The notes below the pieces were generated by a model. It saw nothing but the letters and a program-made list of their open reading frames with translations. It ran no database searches and had not been told where the DNA came from. From assembly GCA_025345505.1 (NCBI GenBank), contig JANVCC010000010.1, forward strand, positions 45,209,738 through 45,273,737: a stretch of DNA of 64,000 nucleotides, written 5' to 3'. The translations under genes were made by a program, and so were the position numbers. This DNA comes from Todiramphus chloris collaris (lineage: Eukaryota > Chordata > Aves > Coraciiformes > Alcedinidae). Numbering within the stretch: the stretch's first letter is position 1; every line of letters begins with the position of its first letter. This document shows, one piece after another, positions 13,476 to 24,809 of the stretch.

Positions 13476-13802
13476 TTCATTCCTTTATAGTAAAAGTACA
13501 AAATTTCATCCTAAAAGAAAAGAAACATACAACATTAGTAATATTCTTGTATGTATTAGCATTCAGATTAAAGAACAGCATCTACTTTTTAATTACTCTC
13601 ATGGGAAACCTGTGTTTTTTCAGCACTTCACTGATTTCTCCTTAAATTTTAAATATAGTGCTCTCAGTAATTTGCTTGCTCCATTATGGATGTAACTCTG
13701 TGCCATTTACTAGGTACAATCACTGCTTCAGCTACAGGAACTTCGAAATTAAGACACCACAGGAACACAACTAACTAACATTGGCTGAGCTGGAGTGCCT
13801 GG

Positions 13803-14345
13803 AGTCATAGAATAGTTTCAGCTGGAAGAGACCTTAAAGATCATCAAGTCCAACCTTATTCCTAGCCATATCAAAATTCACTAAACCATGTCCCTAAGCA
13901 CAACATCTAACTGCCTCTCAAACACTTCCAGGGATGGTGACTCCACCACCTCCCTGGGCAGGCCATTCTAATGCCAGGCAACCCTTTCTGTAAAGAAATT
14001 CTTCCTAATATCAAGCCTGAACCTCTCCTGGTTCAACTTCAGGCCATTTCCTCTTGTTCTATCATTTGTCACCAGGGAGAACAAACCAACTATCTCCTTG
14101 CTACAACTTCCCTCCAGGCAGTTTTAGAGGGCAATGAGGTCTCCTCTCAGCATTCTTTTCTCAAGTCTAAACAGCCCCAGATCCTTCAGACTTTCCTCAT
14201 AAAAGACTTGCTCCAAACCCTTTACTAGATTTGTGTCCCACCTCTGTACCCTCTCCAACACCTCAATGTCCTTCTTATGAAGAGAGGCTCAAAACTGGTC
14301 ACAGTATTTAAGGTGCGGTATTTGGGGTGTGGCCTTGAGTCAATA
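13803..14345 (-). mobile_element. CR1 LINE 3' fragment (about 540 bp)
   Basis: Begins with a CR1 3' end in reverse (GAGTCATAGAATAGTTTCAG) and runs back through the 3' UTR into the tail of ORF2. The reverse complement of TGACTCCACCACCTCCCTGG and following bases encodes the decayed ORF2 C-terminus. The 3' UTR type (AAGTCCAACC) matches the copy at 21127-22285 and differs from the copies at 47831 and 53859, so it belongs to another CR1 subfamily. Frames are broken throughout. Confidence 0.92.
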
Positions 14346-16129
14346 GAAAGATGATGACAACCTCTTGAAAAATGAAGTAATGGATGAAAATAGTTAACAA
14401 AGAGGTTTGTTTATTTATTTATTTATATAGTCTTAATTTGATGTGTACATGTAAATAATTCCATAAATAAATACCCCAGCTTTTTAAAACTATGTGCTCA
14501 GTAATATTTGTTGGCAATCACTGATAAATATAGCAACCTTCTATTTTGAATTAAACTGTCAAAGGAGAAATTAACTCAATAAATTAATGCAGTTCTAATC
14601 CATTGCCACTTTTTGTTCTGAGAATTATGTCTGAGCAGTTCTGGTCATGTTCTGCTGCAGTCAGTCAGGACCGCAGTGTACACTGAGAAGACAAATTTTC
14701 ATTCTTACCTCATTTAGAACATATTTGACAGCAATTCAAGAAAAGCAGCAGGGCTTTGAAAATCATAATGAGAAAGGAAGATCATTTTTATAATTTCTAT
14801 AATGTTGAGCACTACCACTGGACACTCACCATTGATTTCATTTCAGCTCTTTGCAATAAGTTGCTGCCACCACTGTTCTTTGAGCTATAATTAAGGTAAA
14901 GTTACTGAGACAAAGTTGTCATTTCATATTTTCATATTTTCATTTTTGAGGTTTATATTTTGATGAAATTCTTTCTTATCAGCCCACAGTAGTAAGCTAA
15001 TAGACCATAACAAATCTAAATGTCATATATAATGAAAATACGCCAAATAGAAAGCTGGCACAAAGCACAGCTAGTTTTAACTTAACAAGTACTGAATGGT
15101 AATCAGCCATCACTGGATGTGGAGAAGATGTTATTGTATTCCCCTTTCCACAAGTTGTCTCTTAGGACCAAGTAGGCTTACATTTCCAGTAAAGCACAAA
15201 AGCAGTATGCCTAGACTCACATGAAGAAATTCACTGATAGTGGTATCTATTAGTCACCTCTGAATTTCTGCTGAACAAAATGCTTCAGGATTCAGACCGT
15301 TAATGATTGCAAAGTTGTCAAAACTGAAGTGTCTGTGACAGGTATACCTCACATTATTACACTCACCTTCTGGACAAAATGACTGCAGAAATTGATACTG
15401 CAATTAGAGGAGACATACAAGTGCTAAGTTCCAATTCAACTTACCATAACTTTATTATAACTATAGAGCATGAATATGTTAACCCTTCCCTGTCCTCATC
15501 TAGTATTACCCAGAAACCAAATTCAAGCCAAATAGTGAGCAATAAAGGAAAATTGAGAAGCTCATGTTTTGAGTGTGGTCTGTTCATTGATGTCTTCTGA
15601 CTGATCACTATGCAGTATATATCTTACATCAACTATTTGATTTAGTGTATACCAGAAAATAATGCATTGAGGGCAAAACTAAATCCTTTGCAAATTAATT
15701 CTGTATGTTTTTCTTTAGCATATTGTTGTAGAATGCTTGTGGTTAAAACCCATTGGCCTCATCATCTTGATTCAGAAATTAATTATATCAATCGCAGCAG
15801 ATACCTCTGTGAGAAAATGCCTGGAATTACTGTCTTTTTCCCCAAATGCTTTAGCAGTTTGTTCACACATCGCAGAAGGGCAGCTGGTGGAGGACAGGGG
15901 CTTGAACGGTACAATGCTGTTGAAGTCAGGAGATGGGATGTCTGGTGGAGTTTTACTAATCTTTAAACAAGTAACAATAAATGGGTAGTTCCTTAGTACA
16001 GGCATACTGTGAAATTTATAACCTTGTAGATAGTGGTTATCTCTGGGAACAGGAAAACAGGACATCTCAAGACAACTGAGCATGATTAACAGAAAAGAAG
16101 AGGTTTTGTGTCAAGAATAAGAATTTTAA
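14346..16129. other. Unique AT-rich sequence
   Basis: No gene identified. It includes a (TTTA)4 tract (14409-14426) and three CATATTTT-like units near 14922-14946. Overlapping frames of 83-103 codons at 15667-16083 exist on both strands and show no family motif, so none is called. Confidence 0.6.
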
Positions 16130-16463
16130 GCTGTAGGTCGCTAAAAGAACACAGTGATGAAGAAGAGAAGATGAAGTAAATGACCACCAGAGGTCACAAA
16201 AGACCATCGAAGGTAGAAAAGACCCTAACCCTAATTTTATTATGCATGCTCAGACTATGTAAATGAATTCCAGGAATTCATTAGCATAAGATTGTCCTTT
16301 GTAAGAAATATAATTAATATATATGTTTAGCCTGCATATAAACTATGTACCTAGCTTGCATCAGTATGTACATTTGGAGGAGTGATCCCCTGTGTGTCAA
16401 GTGACGCAAAATGAAGAATGCCTGCTTAATAACTTCGGTTATTGAGTTTTCACAGTGACACTA
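16130..16463 (+). mobile_element. Old avian retroviral LTR, probably solo
   Basis: The 3' half has the arrangement of a known avian LTR type: GAGTGATCCCCTGTGTGTCA, then GACGCAAAATGAAGAATGCC, then TGCTTAATAACTTC, ending near GAGTTTTCACAGTGACA. The poly(A) signal expected in this segment (AATAAAGAATGCC type) is eroded to AAATGAAGAATGCC. The 5' end is placed at TGTAGGTCGC but is uncertain, since no target-site duplication is visible. The CCCTAACCCTAA at about 16225 lies inside the element, so it is not telomeric. The family match is from memory of avian LTRs, not from a search. Confidence 0.6.
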
Positions 16464-18654
16464 TTCTATTTCACATGTAAGTATGAGTGTATCAAAAGTT
16501 CCAAAACCCAACATAAAAATAACATGACAGAAAGATTTCACACAATGATCTGCAGCTATTTTAGGTTAAGTTAAACCTAGTTTAATCTCGTATAAAAAAA
16601 AAAAAAAAGTTTTAAGGCTGTCATTGATATTTTTACCTCATAAATAGGACATTTTTATCCTTGAATTATCAATCACAGTATGCATTCACTTTTGTTATAA
16701 ATTCTGATTCTTGTAGAACCTTTCTTACTACCCTTAAGAAATAGTTTTATTTTCCCATTTTGCTTAAATTATTCAACTAACACTATTCTCCTAATAGCAT
16801 TCTAAAAGCAGTCTGCTTTGGGTCAATTTCTCTTGGTTTTATATCATAACAGTAATAAATTCTATATTAAAAGTAATGCATTCTTATCAATTTTCATACA
16901 GACTTAATAGAAGTAAAAGCAAGCAAACAAATAAACCAGACAAAAAGAAAGCAATTACAGAACACGTTCTATGCAAAACCAGTTCATACTAAATTTTGGA
17001 TTTTCATGAATCATGTGTATGAGTGCTACAGACCTAATCTATCTTCATTAAAGGTAATAACAAAATTTATATTTTTTCACAAGAAGAAGTTAGGGTCTAA
17101 AGAAAATTCAGCTCCTATTATCCAACAGATAAAATGGACAGCCACATTATTTTTTCTCCAGCTAATCTGGTCAATTTAAGTATACAAATCTACAGTATGT
17201 GTGTTACAATGTTACCAGAAGATAGAAGATTTTTTCTTAAAATGATGTATTTTTATTCCAAAGTGCATGACTTGATCTATCTGCAGTAATATTACAGCAG
17301 TTTGAAAGCAATCAATAGCTGGAAACAGTAACAGAAAGCAGTGCAATTTTTTCTGTATTTACTTCAATTATGGCAATGAAAATCAAAACATACACTGCTT
17401 CAAAATTGCCTACCAAATAGAAATTTGAATGCACAGGATTCAAGGTTACATTTTACACAAGTTGTGCAGTTGTCCCAACATTTCTACTCTTCTTTAGATA
17501 AATTGGTCTCTTGAAATGTAAACTTGCCTGTTTCAGTTTTACCATTTGAAAGAATAACATAAAGAAATCATAGCAGATCCTACCTGGATGTGAAAGCCTT
17601 ATCAAATATCCTTGGCAATTGTATTCCAAGAAACATTCTGAAGACAGGCTAACTAATGTAAAAAATATTCAAATGAGTTTTCAGTGATTGTATGAAAAGT
17701 CACTACACTAGTTGAGATTGTATAAAGACAGATATTAATTATATATGCTGGTAGAATTTTTAGTGAATTGCAATCATCTACTATCATTCTGTGACAGATG
17801 CCCATCTAGTTGCTTTCTTTTATTCTCTCTACATAACTTTCATTTTGGTCCCAGAAGTTGTGCCTGTAACCAATCATTCTCAAAGGTGTGTTCTTAAAAA
17901 ATAAAATAAAGTAGAGACTAATTGGTAATACTATTGTAACTGTAAACTTGTTGAAAAGGAAATCTAGAATGATTATAAAAATGATTTCTGAAATGCCAAG
18001 ATCTGAAATTGGCCAATCTTTCTGTTAAAAAAAAAAAAGTGTATAGAAACTGAAGACTTTCTGGCTCTGCCACAGCTGTTCTTAGTGACTTCAAAGCAAA
18101 CAGACCAACTGAAATTTTGTCTCAGTGGAATCAAAGGAAATGTTCTGTTAACATCAAGGAAGCCAGAATATCACCCTTTATGCTTATGTTCTGGTTTTCT
18201 ATCAATACAATGAGGGTAATAGCACTGTACTTCCCATTCTGCTTGTCTGTTTAGATTGTTAGTTCTTCAACATAAGAATGATTTCTCACTACACACATCA
18301 GAAGCCACTGATCTTGGTTACATCTTCTAGTGTTACACTAATGGATACAGTTCATGACATAAAAAGATACAGGCAAGTGGAATATATTTTAGTCAACTTC
18401 ATTCAGAAAGACTGTTCTTTCAATTTGCTTAATGGTACACATTCACAGGAACAACATGTATCTTTGCCTGGAGAAAAAATATCAAATATTACTCACATAT
18501 ACTTCCTACACCTTTAGGCCTGATCCAAAGCCATTTTGATGCTAAATAGACGTATGATAGGCCTTTGTATTTTCAGAGATTCCTAGTAAAAAATGAAACC
18601 CTATTTGTTTCATGAACATTCAAGAATGATTATGGATCTGTTCTTTAAAAATAA
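16464..18654. other. Unique AT-rich sequence
   Basis: No exon, RNA gene or transposon recognised. Poly-A runs occur near 16595 and 18025. Confidence 0.6.
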
Positions 18655-19593
18655 AATAACAGACCTGACTCTGGGAAATTAACTGAATTTATTGCTAATT
18701 AAACAGAGCAGGATAATGAGAAACATGGACAAATCTAAAAAATTTCCTTCCCTTACCCCTCCCTTCTTCTCAAGCTCAGCTTCACTCCTGATGTTCTCTA
18801 CCTCCTTGCAGAGTGGGACAGGGAATGGGGATTTTGGTCAGTTCATAATGCTTTGTCTCTGCTGCTTTTCTTCCTTACGTACTTCCTCTGCTCTAACATG
18901 GGATCCATGGCTCTAACATGATCTCCAGGCAGGAGATAGTCCGTCATTGCATTCTCCAGTATGGATCCTTCCTATATGCTGTAGTTCTTCGTGAACTGCT
19001 ACAGCATTTGTCCTTTGCACAGGGTACAGTCCTTCAGGAACAGACTACTCTAGCACTGGTTGTTTTTCTTTTTTTTCCTTACAGAAAACACGTTCCAGTG
19101 CTGGATTCTCTCCATGGGCCACACTTCCTGTCAGGAACCAGCTCCTCCATGGAATCATAGCTTCCTTCAGGGCACATCCACCTGCACCAGCATGGGGTCA
19201 TCCCTAGGCTACCCGGTGGATATTGGCTTCATCATGGTCCTCAATGGGCTGCAGAGGGACAACATGCTTCACCATGGTCTTCCCCACAAGCTGCAGAGGA
19301 ATCTGCTCCATCACATTAACATCTGCTCCCCATTCTTCTTCACTGACCTTGGAGTCTACATAGTTGTTTCTTTCACATATTCTCACTCCTCTTTCCCAGA
19401 TGTTGTTACGCAAAGTTTTCTACTCTTTCTTAAATATGTTATCAATGAGGTACTAACACAATTGCTGATGGACTCAGAAGCAGGTCTGTCTTGGGGCTGG
19501 CTGGAACTGTCTCTGCTGGACATGGGGGAGCTCCTGGCAGTCCCAGTTGCAGCACCCCTGGTTAGCAGAATTTTGAAACAAAAGCTCAAGACA
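18655..19593 (-). mobile_element. Long avian retroviral LTR (about 940 bp), 3' truncated
   Basis: On the minus strand it starts at TGTCTTGAGC (19593), passes a GC-richer U3 built from degenerate units of about 40-50 bp of the CATGGGCTGCAG...CTGCTCCA type, and reaches AATAAA (plus-strand TTTATT at 18688-18693). It then continues into AATTTCCCAGAGTCAGGTCT. This order and the internal repeated motif match a common avian endogenous-retrovirus LTR. Similarity fades near 18655 without a CA end, so the U5 end is lost. Only one copy is seen and no gag/pol lies beside it. The 199-codon plus-strand frame across it (19060-19659) is antisense to the LTR and is not called as a gene. Confidence 0.65.
18688..18693 (-). 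promoter_or_regulatory. AATAAA polyadenylation signal of the long LTR
   Basis: The plus strand reads TTTATT. In the minus orientation AATAAA follows the U3 repeats and precedes AATTTCCC, the expected place for the LTR poly(A) signal. Confidence 0.55.
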
Positions 19594-21126
19594 CTAGACT
19601 TAAAAAATTACATTGTTAGAATTTTGGAAAGCCAAGGTAATATACTTGAAGATGTATAAGCCAAGATAATATATTTGATTATTTCCTTACTGTAAATAGA
19701 TAGCAAAATTTAGTTTTTGTTGTTTTTTCTTTTTGAGTACTTCCTTTCTCCTTCTTCATTTGAATATAGACAACTAATAGTAATAATTTATGGACATTTC
19801 TTCACTAATATCAGAGCAACTGCAGACTATTTTACAGTGGTATCAGAAACAGAAAATTTTAACTAGCAATGGCTCATACACACATTGCTCTATCTGAGGT
19901 AGACAGACATTCCCTGTTATGATTCTGCATTTAGTATTTGTCCTTCTCTTGCTGTACATTGCTGTAACTGACTGATTGATGATGTTTGTCAAACTGTAAA
20001 TATTGTATTCTGTCTCTGTGTCTCATTTTGTCTTTATACACGGGTCTTTCCAGGAATTATGTGTTATTGCTATATAGATGCCTTTCAAAGAAGGGATTAG
20101 ACAAAAAAACCAAACCAATCCATAGATGTTCTCAGTAGTCTTCTGCTCTGGAATGAATTAAAATAGACCTAGACACTAGTGCAATACAGTACTCTGTAAC
20201 AACTTTGTTTCACTTTTCAAATGCTCTCCATACACTTACAGAAGCACAAAAGAAAGTGGGCGCCTCTGTATTACCCAGGTGAGCAGTTTTTGCTCTGTTT
20301 CAAAACAGAAAGACAATTTCTGACTGATTTCAGCAGATTTGAAAATGAGGCTATTGCAAGAGTGATGCTGAATTACGGATTTATAAACTCAATTTTAAAT
20401 ACCTGGGTTTGAGAATCTGTGCAAGTTTCAAATGCATGGCAATTTAAAATATTGAAATTTTGTCATTTGAGGTGGCATAATCACTTCTGCCTTCAGATTT
20501 CAAAAGAAACTTCAGTGAGTTGGGATTCACTCATTTCATTTGACTAAGTGATATTGCACTTAGTTAATCTGTTCAAATACAGGGTAATAGTTTTGGGTTT
20601 TCTGTTAACTAGAAGAGAATTAACTAAGTACAAACAGTTGTGGCACTAATTCTTTGTTAGCATTTCAGGATCACAAGAGAATCTTTTCCACCAGGCATGT
20701 GAACATGTTTGTCACAACACAAGTTTAAGAGAGCAAATATCCTACAAACCAACAACAGAGGTTACTCACTACCAAGATAATACAAGATGAGAAAGTTTAA
20801 CTGGTATACATTGGAAAACAGTAAAATATGGTCATTACCTTGTGAAGGGCCTTGTAACTTTCTACTATGTCTTCCTTTTGCGCTTAGCGCAAATTGCCAC
20901 CTATGTATCCACAACTTTCTGGATAATCAGGGAAATCCTCACTGATGGCCAACACGCAGACATATACGTCTATCTTCTACTGTGTGCTATTTCTTTTGAT
21001 ATATGTGTCTAATTCTGCTGCGTTAGAGTGCCAGTCTTCATCATAACATGTCCATCATCTGCACTTAGAGAAATTTTACTGTGAATTACAAAGCTCTGCT
21101 GAAAATGGACTTTGTGATCATCAAGG
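19594..21126. other. Unique AT-rich sequence
   Basis: No gene recognised. It holds one perfect short palindrome at 20877-20893. Confidence 0.6.
20877..20893. repeat. Perfect 8-bp inverted repeat
   Basis: TTTGCGCT, one T, then AGCGCAAA. The two CpG sites are notable in an AT-rich setting. No other sign of function. Confidence 0.9.
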
Positions 21127-21204
21127 GAATCATAGAATCATTAAGGTTGGAAAAGACCTCGAAGATCATCAAGTCCAACCATCTACCCAACATTATCATG
21201 ACTC

Positions 21205-21414
21205 CTAGACCATGTCCCTAAGTGCCACATCTAAACATTTTTTGAATACCTCTGGGGATGGTGACTCCACCACCTCCCTGGGCAGTCTATTCCAATGTCT
21301 CACCACTCTTTCTGTATAGGAATTTTTCACAATATCAAATCTAAAACTCCTCTCATTTAGGCCATTTCCTCTTGTTCTAATACTAGTTAATTGGTAGAAA
21401 AGACCAACACCCAA
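21205..21414 (-). pseudogene. CR1 ORF2 C-terminal remnant
   Basis: A 69-codon minus-strand fragment containing [20 protein letters not shown] and [20 protein letters not shown], the conserved C-terminal end of CR1 ORF2 (endonuclease-reverse transcriptase). In intact CR1 this segment follows the reverse transcriptase thumb and immediately precedes the 3' UTR, which is where it sits here. It is cut off from its upstream sequence by stops, so it encodes nothing functional. Confidence 0.85.
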
Positions 21415-21638
21415 ATTACTACAACCTCAATTCAGGTAGATGTAGGGAGCAATAAGATGTCCCCTCAGCCTTCTCTCCTCCAGACTACAGTCTTAGTTCC
21501 CTCAGCAGCTCCTCATAAGACATGTTCTTTTTAAACCAGGTTCCCAACATCCGATGTTATCTTCAAGAAATGTTTTCCATTGTGATAAAATGTATCTGTT
21601 GCCCTTCTCTGGATCTGCTGCAGCATCTGAATGTTTTT

Positions 21639-21890
21639 CTAATACTGTGGCATCCAAAACTGAACACAATACTCAAGTTTTGACCTCATCAATGCCGAGT
21701 ACAGGAGCACAATCACTTCCCTACTCCTGCTAGACATACTATTTTTGATACAGAGCAGGATGCTGTTGGGCTTCTTGGTCACCTTGGTACACTGCTGACT
21801 CATGTTCAGCCAGCTGTCCACCAACACCCCCAGATCCTTTTCTGACAGGCAACTTTCCAGACACTCTTCCCCAAGCCTGTAGCATTGCAT
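21639..21890 (-). pseudogene. CR1 ORF2 thumb-region remnant
   Basis: An 83-codon minus-strand fragment with [19 protein letters not shown], followed by [20 protein letters not shown] and EYCVQFW. This is the segment after the reverse transcriptase catalytic loop in CR1 ORF2 and matches 54143-54883 in order. It ends in a stop before the C-terminal block at 21205-21414. Confidence 0.85.
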
Positions 21891-22285
21891 GGTGTTGTTG
21901 TGACTGAACTGCAGGACCCATCACTTGACTTTATTAAACCTCATACAATTGACATTGGCTCATCAATTCAACTTGTCCAGATTCCTCTGCAGAGCCTTCC
22001 TATCCGTAAGCAGATCGCCACTGCCACTCAATTTGTTGTCATCTGCAACTTACTGAGGGTGCCCTTGGTCCCCTAATCCAGATCACTGATAAAGATATTA
22101 AACAAGACCAGCCCCAAAACTGGGCCCTTGGGGGAACACCACTTGTGAGTGGTTGCCAGCAGGAGTTAACTCCACTCACCACAACTCCTGGGGCTTGGCC
22201 ATCCAGCCAGATTTTAACACAGCAAAGGGTACACCTGTGTCAGTCATATGTGTCCAACTTCTCTAGCAGAATGCTGTGAGAGTCA

Positions 22286-24008
22286 GCCCTGACCACAAGT
22301 GCATGAATAAGAATTTATAGCCTTTCTTTTTGCTACACAAAGTCACAGAAAATCAAAACATATAGAATATAATGAATCACTTATAGAAAACAGGTATTCA
22401 TTTGGTTTTGATAATGTGAAGTTTGTGCATAGTGTGCTACTTATTCTGTCACTTTCTCATTATACAAAAGGAACAAGTAGACAGCAGAGGTTATAACAAT
22501 GCCATTTGATATAGGTAAACAGTGTACAGATTACAGTAGAATTTGTAGAAAAAAAGTAAAATACTTTTTTTGTAGAAATATATCCTTTTCTGGAGAAAAA
22601 GGTAGAATACATTTTTCCCCTACAGTTTTTTTCAGACTCATTTCTGTGTGAATAGGAATATATGTTCCCTCACAAATAAAGTGCATTAAGTCAGGTTATT
22701 TTGATGCTTCTCTGTGCTTCAAAATTTAATTATTTCTGACATGATTCTAAAATATGTTTATTCAATGTGGTATAGAGGCAGAAGAGTGGTTTTGGAGTAA
22801 TGTCTCATTTAAACAGAAATATTGTTTCTTTGTTTCAATAAATTTATTTTTGTATGAAAAGAAATGTACATTTGTACACAAATTTAGTCACGGCTCTCAT
22901 CTAACACTCATTTCTGAGCCTTTGTTTTCCCTTTCCTTCTGTTTCTGTTTTATTTACAATGACTATTATTTTTTTTACTACATTTTCTCTCTTCTGCTTC
23001 ACTTCTTGATAAATGACCATCTCCTGAATCAAATTCCACAGGTTCATCAGATTAGCATCTTTCTCTGAAATTCTGCAAGCATTTCCTACTTCCATTTGAA
23101 GAGTCCTCACAATAAGAAAATCCTAAAACATGTAAATCACTCCTTTAAAATGCCACAGTCCTGTTAATTACTGTCTTTCTGGCATGATGTGTTTACAATA
23201 CCAGAGTTAATCATAATTTTATTGTTTATAAAGGGTTCATTACAAAAGTCTTCCAGAGAATATCTGCAAGTCTTTAAAATCACATAGTGTAATCAGCTCT
23301 CAGAGGAATGTGTCTACCTAAGGTTAGCTAGAAAACGCAAAAGGCTAATTTTCATCCTGAATCACCACCCTTCCATCAGTTATAAGAAGGCAATGCCCAA
23401 ATCTGAATCACATAAACAGTAAAAACATTGTGTGAGAAGTCCAAATATGTTTTGCAATATGCAAACAAACTCACTTTCACATAATTATAACATTCTTCTC
23501 TAAATGTTGCTATATTATAAAGAATATATGAATAGGAGACTGCTATATATCAAATGCATGAAATGATGACACTGACATTCTACATTCATTCCCCTTTCAT
23601 GGGAAATGAAAATCTGTGTTGAACACAAAAATGTTCATAAGAGATTTGAAACAACTTTTATGGTTTTGATTCAAATGATTTGGTAGCTTATAAGTCATAT
23701 ATTACATTGAAAGCACATATATACACAGTATTTGTGCTTTCAATTTATGTATAAAGTTATATATATAATTTGAAATTTTATTATCTGTGTGTATGAATAT
23801 ACATAGCATACACAACTTGACAGCTGTTGATAGTTCACCAAAAATATGCAACTAATCAAAACCCCCTAAAAGAGGCTAGGACTTTTAAATTGCTTTCAAA
23901 AACATTCCCAATAACTCAGTCAAGGAGATCATAAAGTTCACGTTTTGATTTCCAACAAGTACATCACCTATGACAGTTAGTATCTCTCTCTTTGTTGATT
24001 ATTCACTC
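22286..24008. other. Unique AT-rich sequence
   Basis: No gene recognised. It contains a 12-bp perfect hairpin at 23706-23744. The plus-strand 104-codon frame at 22754-23068 is Phe/Tyr/Leu-rich, as expected from AT-rich random sequence. Confidence 0.6.
23706..23744. repeat. 12-bp perfect hairpin
   Basis: ATTGAAAGCACA and TGTGCTTTCAAT are exact reverse complements separated by 15 bases. Flanking sequence adds a few weak pairs. It could fold in RNA, but no expression signal is visible. Confidence 0.9.
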
Positions 24009-24013
24009 TACAT
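24009..24013 (+). repeat. Target-site duplication, left copy (TACAT)
   Basis: TACAT directly precedes the TG end of the LTR and is repeated exactly at 24805-24809. A 5-bp duplication fits an ERVL-like integrase, though that class call is an inference. Confidence 0.85.
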
Positions 24014-24804
24014 TGTCACAATTTAGGCTCAGGGCATCCCCTTAGACCTATAACAGTGACTCTCTGTTAATACCCCTCCCTCCACAAAGGGGAAAGAGAA
24101 AGGGAATAAGGGAGAGAGACTTAGTGAGTAGAAAAAGAAACTAGAACAGCTTTAATGAAAATTAAATTAATAATTATCAAAATGGAATATATACAAATAT
24201 TGTATTGAACCCAACCCCCTTGATGGTAATTACATCACTGTCACTACTGATGCTGTGGAGCAGGCACAGGGGGAGTCCCAGACTGGGCCCCGCAGCAGAT
24301 GGGAGCTGTGTTCAGGAGCTGGATTCTGGTACCAGATTCAGGAACACACAGATCAGGATTGAAGGCAGAATGGACAGAGTCCTCCTTCGGTACTCCGAGG
24401 AAGGAACCAAAAGAGGACACGAGCCAAGCCAAGCAAAGCTGGCCAAGCAGTCCAAGAGGGGATAAGGGCCCAGAGACCCTTCGAATCCCTCAGCTCTAAA
24501 CTGAATATGACATATATGGGATGGAATACCTCGTTAGTCTGTTTAGGGTCACCTGTCCTGTTTGCTCCTCCCTGCAGGTGCAGCCTTTCACTTTCTGCAC
24601 CCCCCAATGTGGTACACAAGATCCAGCAGTGGCCTTGGTCTGCTTTCCAATCCTTGGTAGTAACTCTAAGCATGAGTTGTTATCACTGCTAGAAGCAGAC
24701 ATTGTGAGAACAGGCTGCTAACTTCAAAAAGTGCAGTTAGAAGAACTGAACTTAAATTAAAATTGCTGAACAGAATTAGTTCTGTTCTCACTCAAACCAG
24801 GACA
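24014..24804 (-). mobile_element. Solo LTR, copy A (791 bp)
   Basis: On the minus strand it begins TGTCCTGGTTTGAGTGAGAA and ends TAAATTGTGACA, with standard TG...CA ends. Perfect 5-bp duplications (TACAT) flank it, and no internal retroviral sequence adjoins either side, so it is a solo LTR. A poly(A)-type ATTAAA lies near the U5 end (plus-strand TTTAAT at 24151-24156). It belongs to the same family and orientation as copy B at 35118-35829. Over a sampled stretch of about 110 bp near the U5 end the two differ at about five positions. Copy A has about 84 bp (24257-24340) that copy B lacks. The several 60-106 codon frames inside are not genes. Confidence 0.93.
24151..24156 (-). promoter_or_regulatory. 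ATTAAA polyadenylation-type signal in LTR copy A
   Basis: The plus strand reads TTTAAT; on the minus strand this is ATTAAA followed by GCTGTTCTAG. Its position, about 140 bp before the LTR's 3' end, and its conservation in copy B (35242-35247) support it as the LTR poly(A) signal. Confidence 0.5.
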
Positions 24805-24809
24805 TACAT
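24805..24809 (+). repeat. Target-site duplication, right copy (TACAT)
   Basis: Exact match to 24009-24013, immediately after the LTR end. Confidence 0.85.

Larger units (their letters stand above)
21127..22285 (-). mobile_element. CR1 LINE, 3' 1.16 kb, old copy
   Basis: Starts at AATCATAGAATCATT (reverse CR1 3' end) and extends back through the 3' UTR and the ORF2 C-terminal and thumb regions. Minus-strand peptides inside (21205-21414 and 21639-21890) match CR1 ORF2 in order. Similarity is lost near 22285, giving a 5'-truncated copy. The 3' UTR is of the AAGATCATCAAGTCCAACC type shared with 13803-14345. Multiple stops and frameshifts show an old, inactive insertion. Confidence 0.92.

Noticed and set aside
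15667..16083. Overlapping 83-103 codon frames on both strands
   Set aside because: No recognisable motif in any frame and no supporting signals; I could not favour either strand.
16224..16236. CCCTAACCCTAA as an interstitial telomere repeat
   Set aside because: Only two units, and it lies inside the LTR at 16130-16463.
19060..19659. 199-codon plus-strand open frame
   Set aside because: It lies antisense across the long LTR and has no family motif. The apparent start is not ATG. Kept only as a finding about the acceptor-like tract.
24205..24721. Cluster of overlapping 60-106 codon frames on both strands
   Set aside because: All lie within solo LTR copy A; the GC-richer LTR sequence simply has fewer stops.
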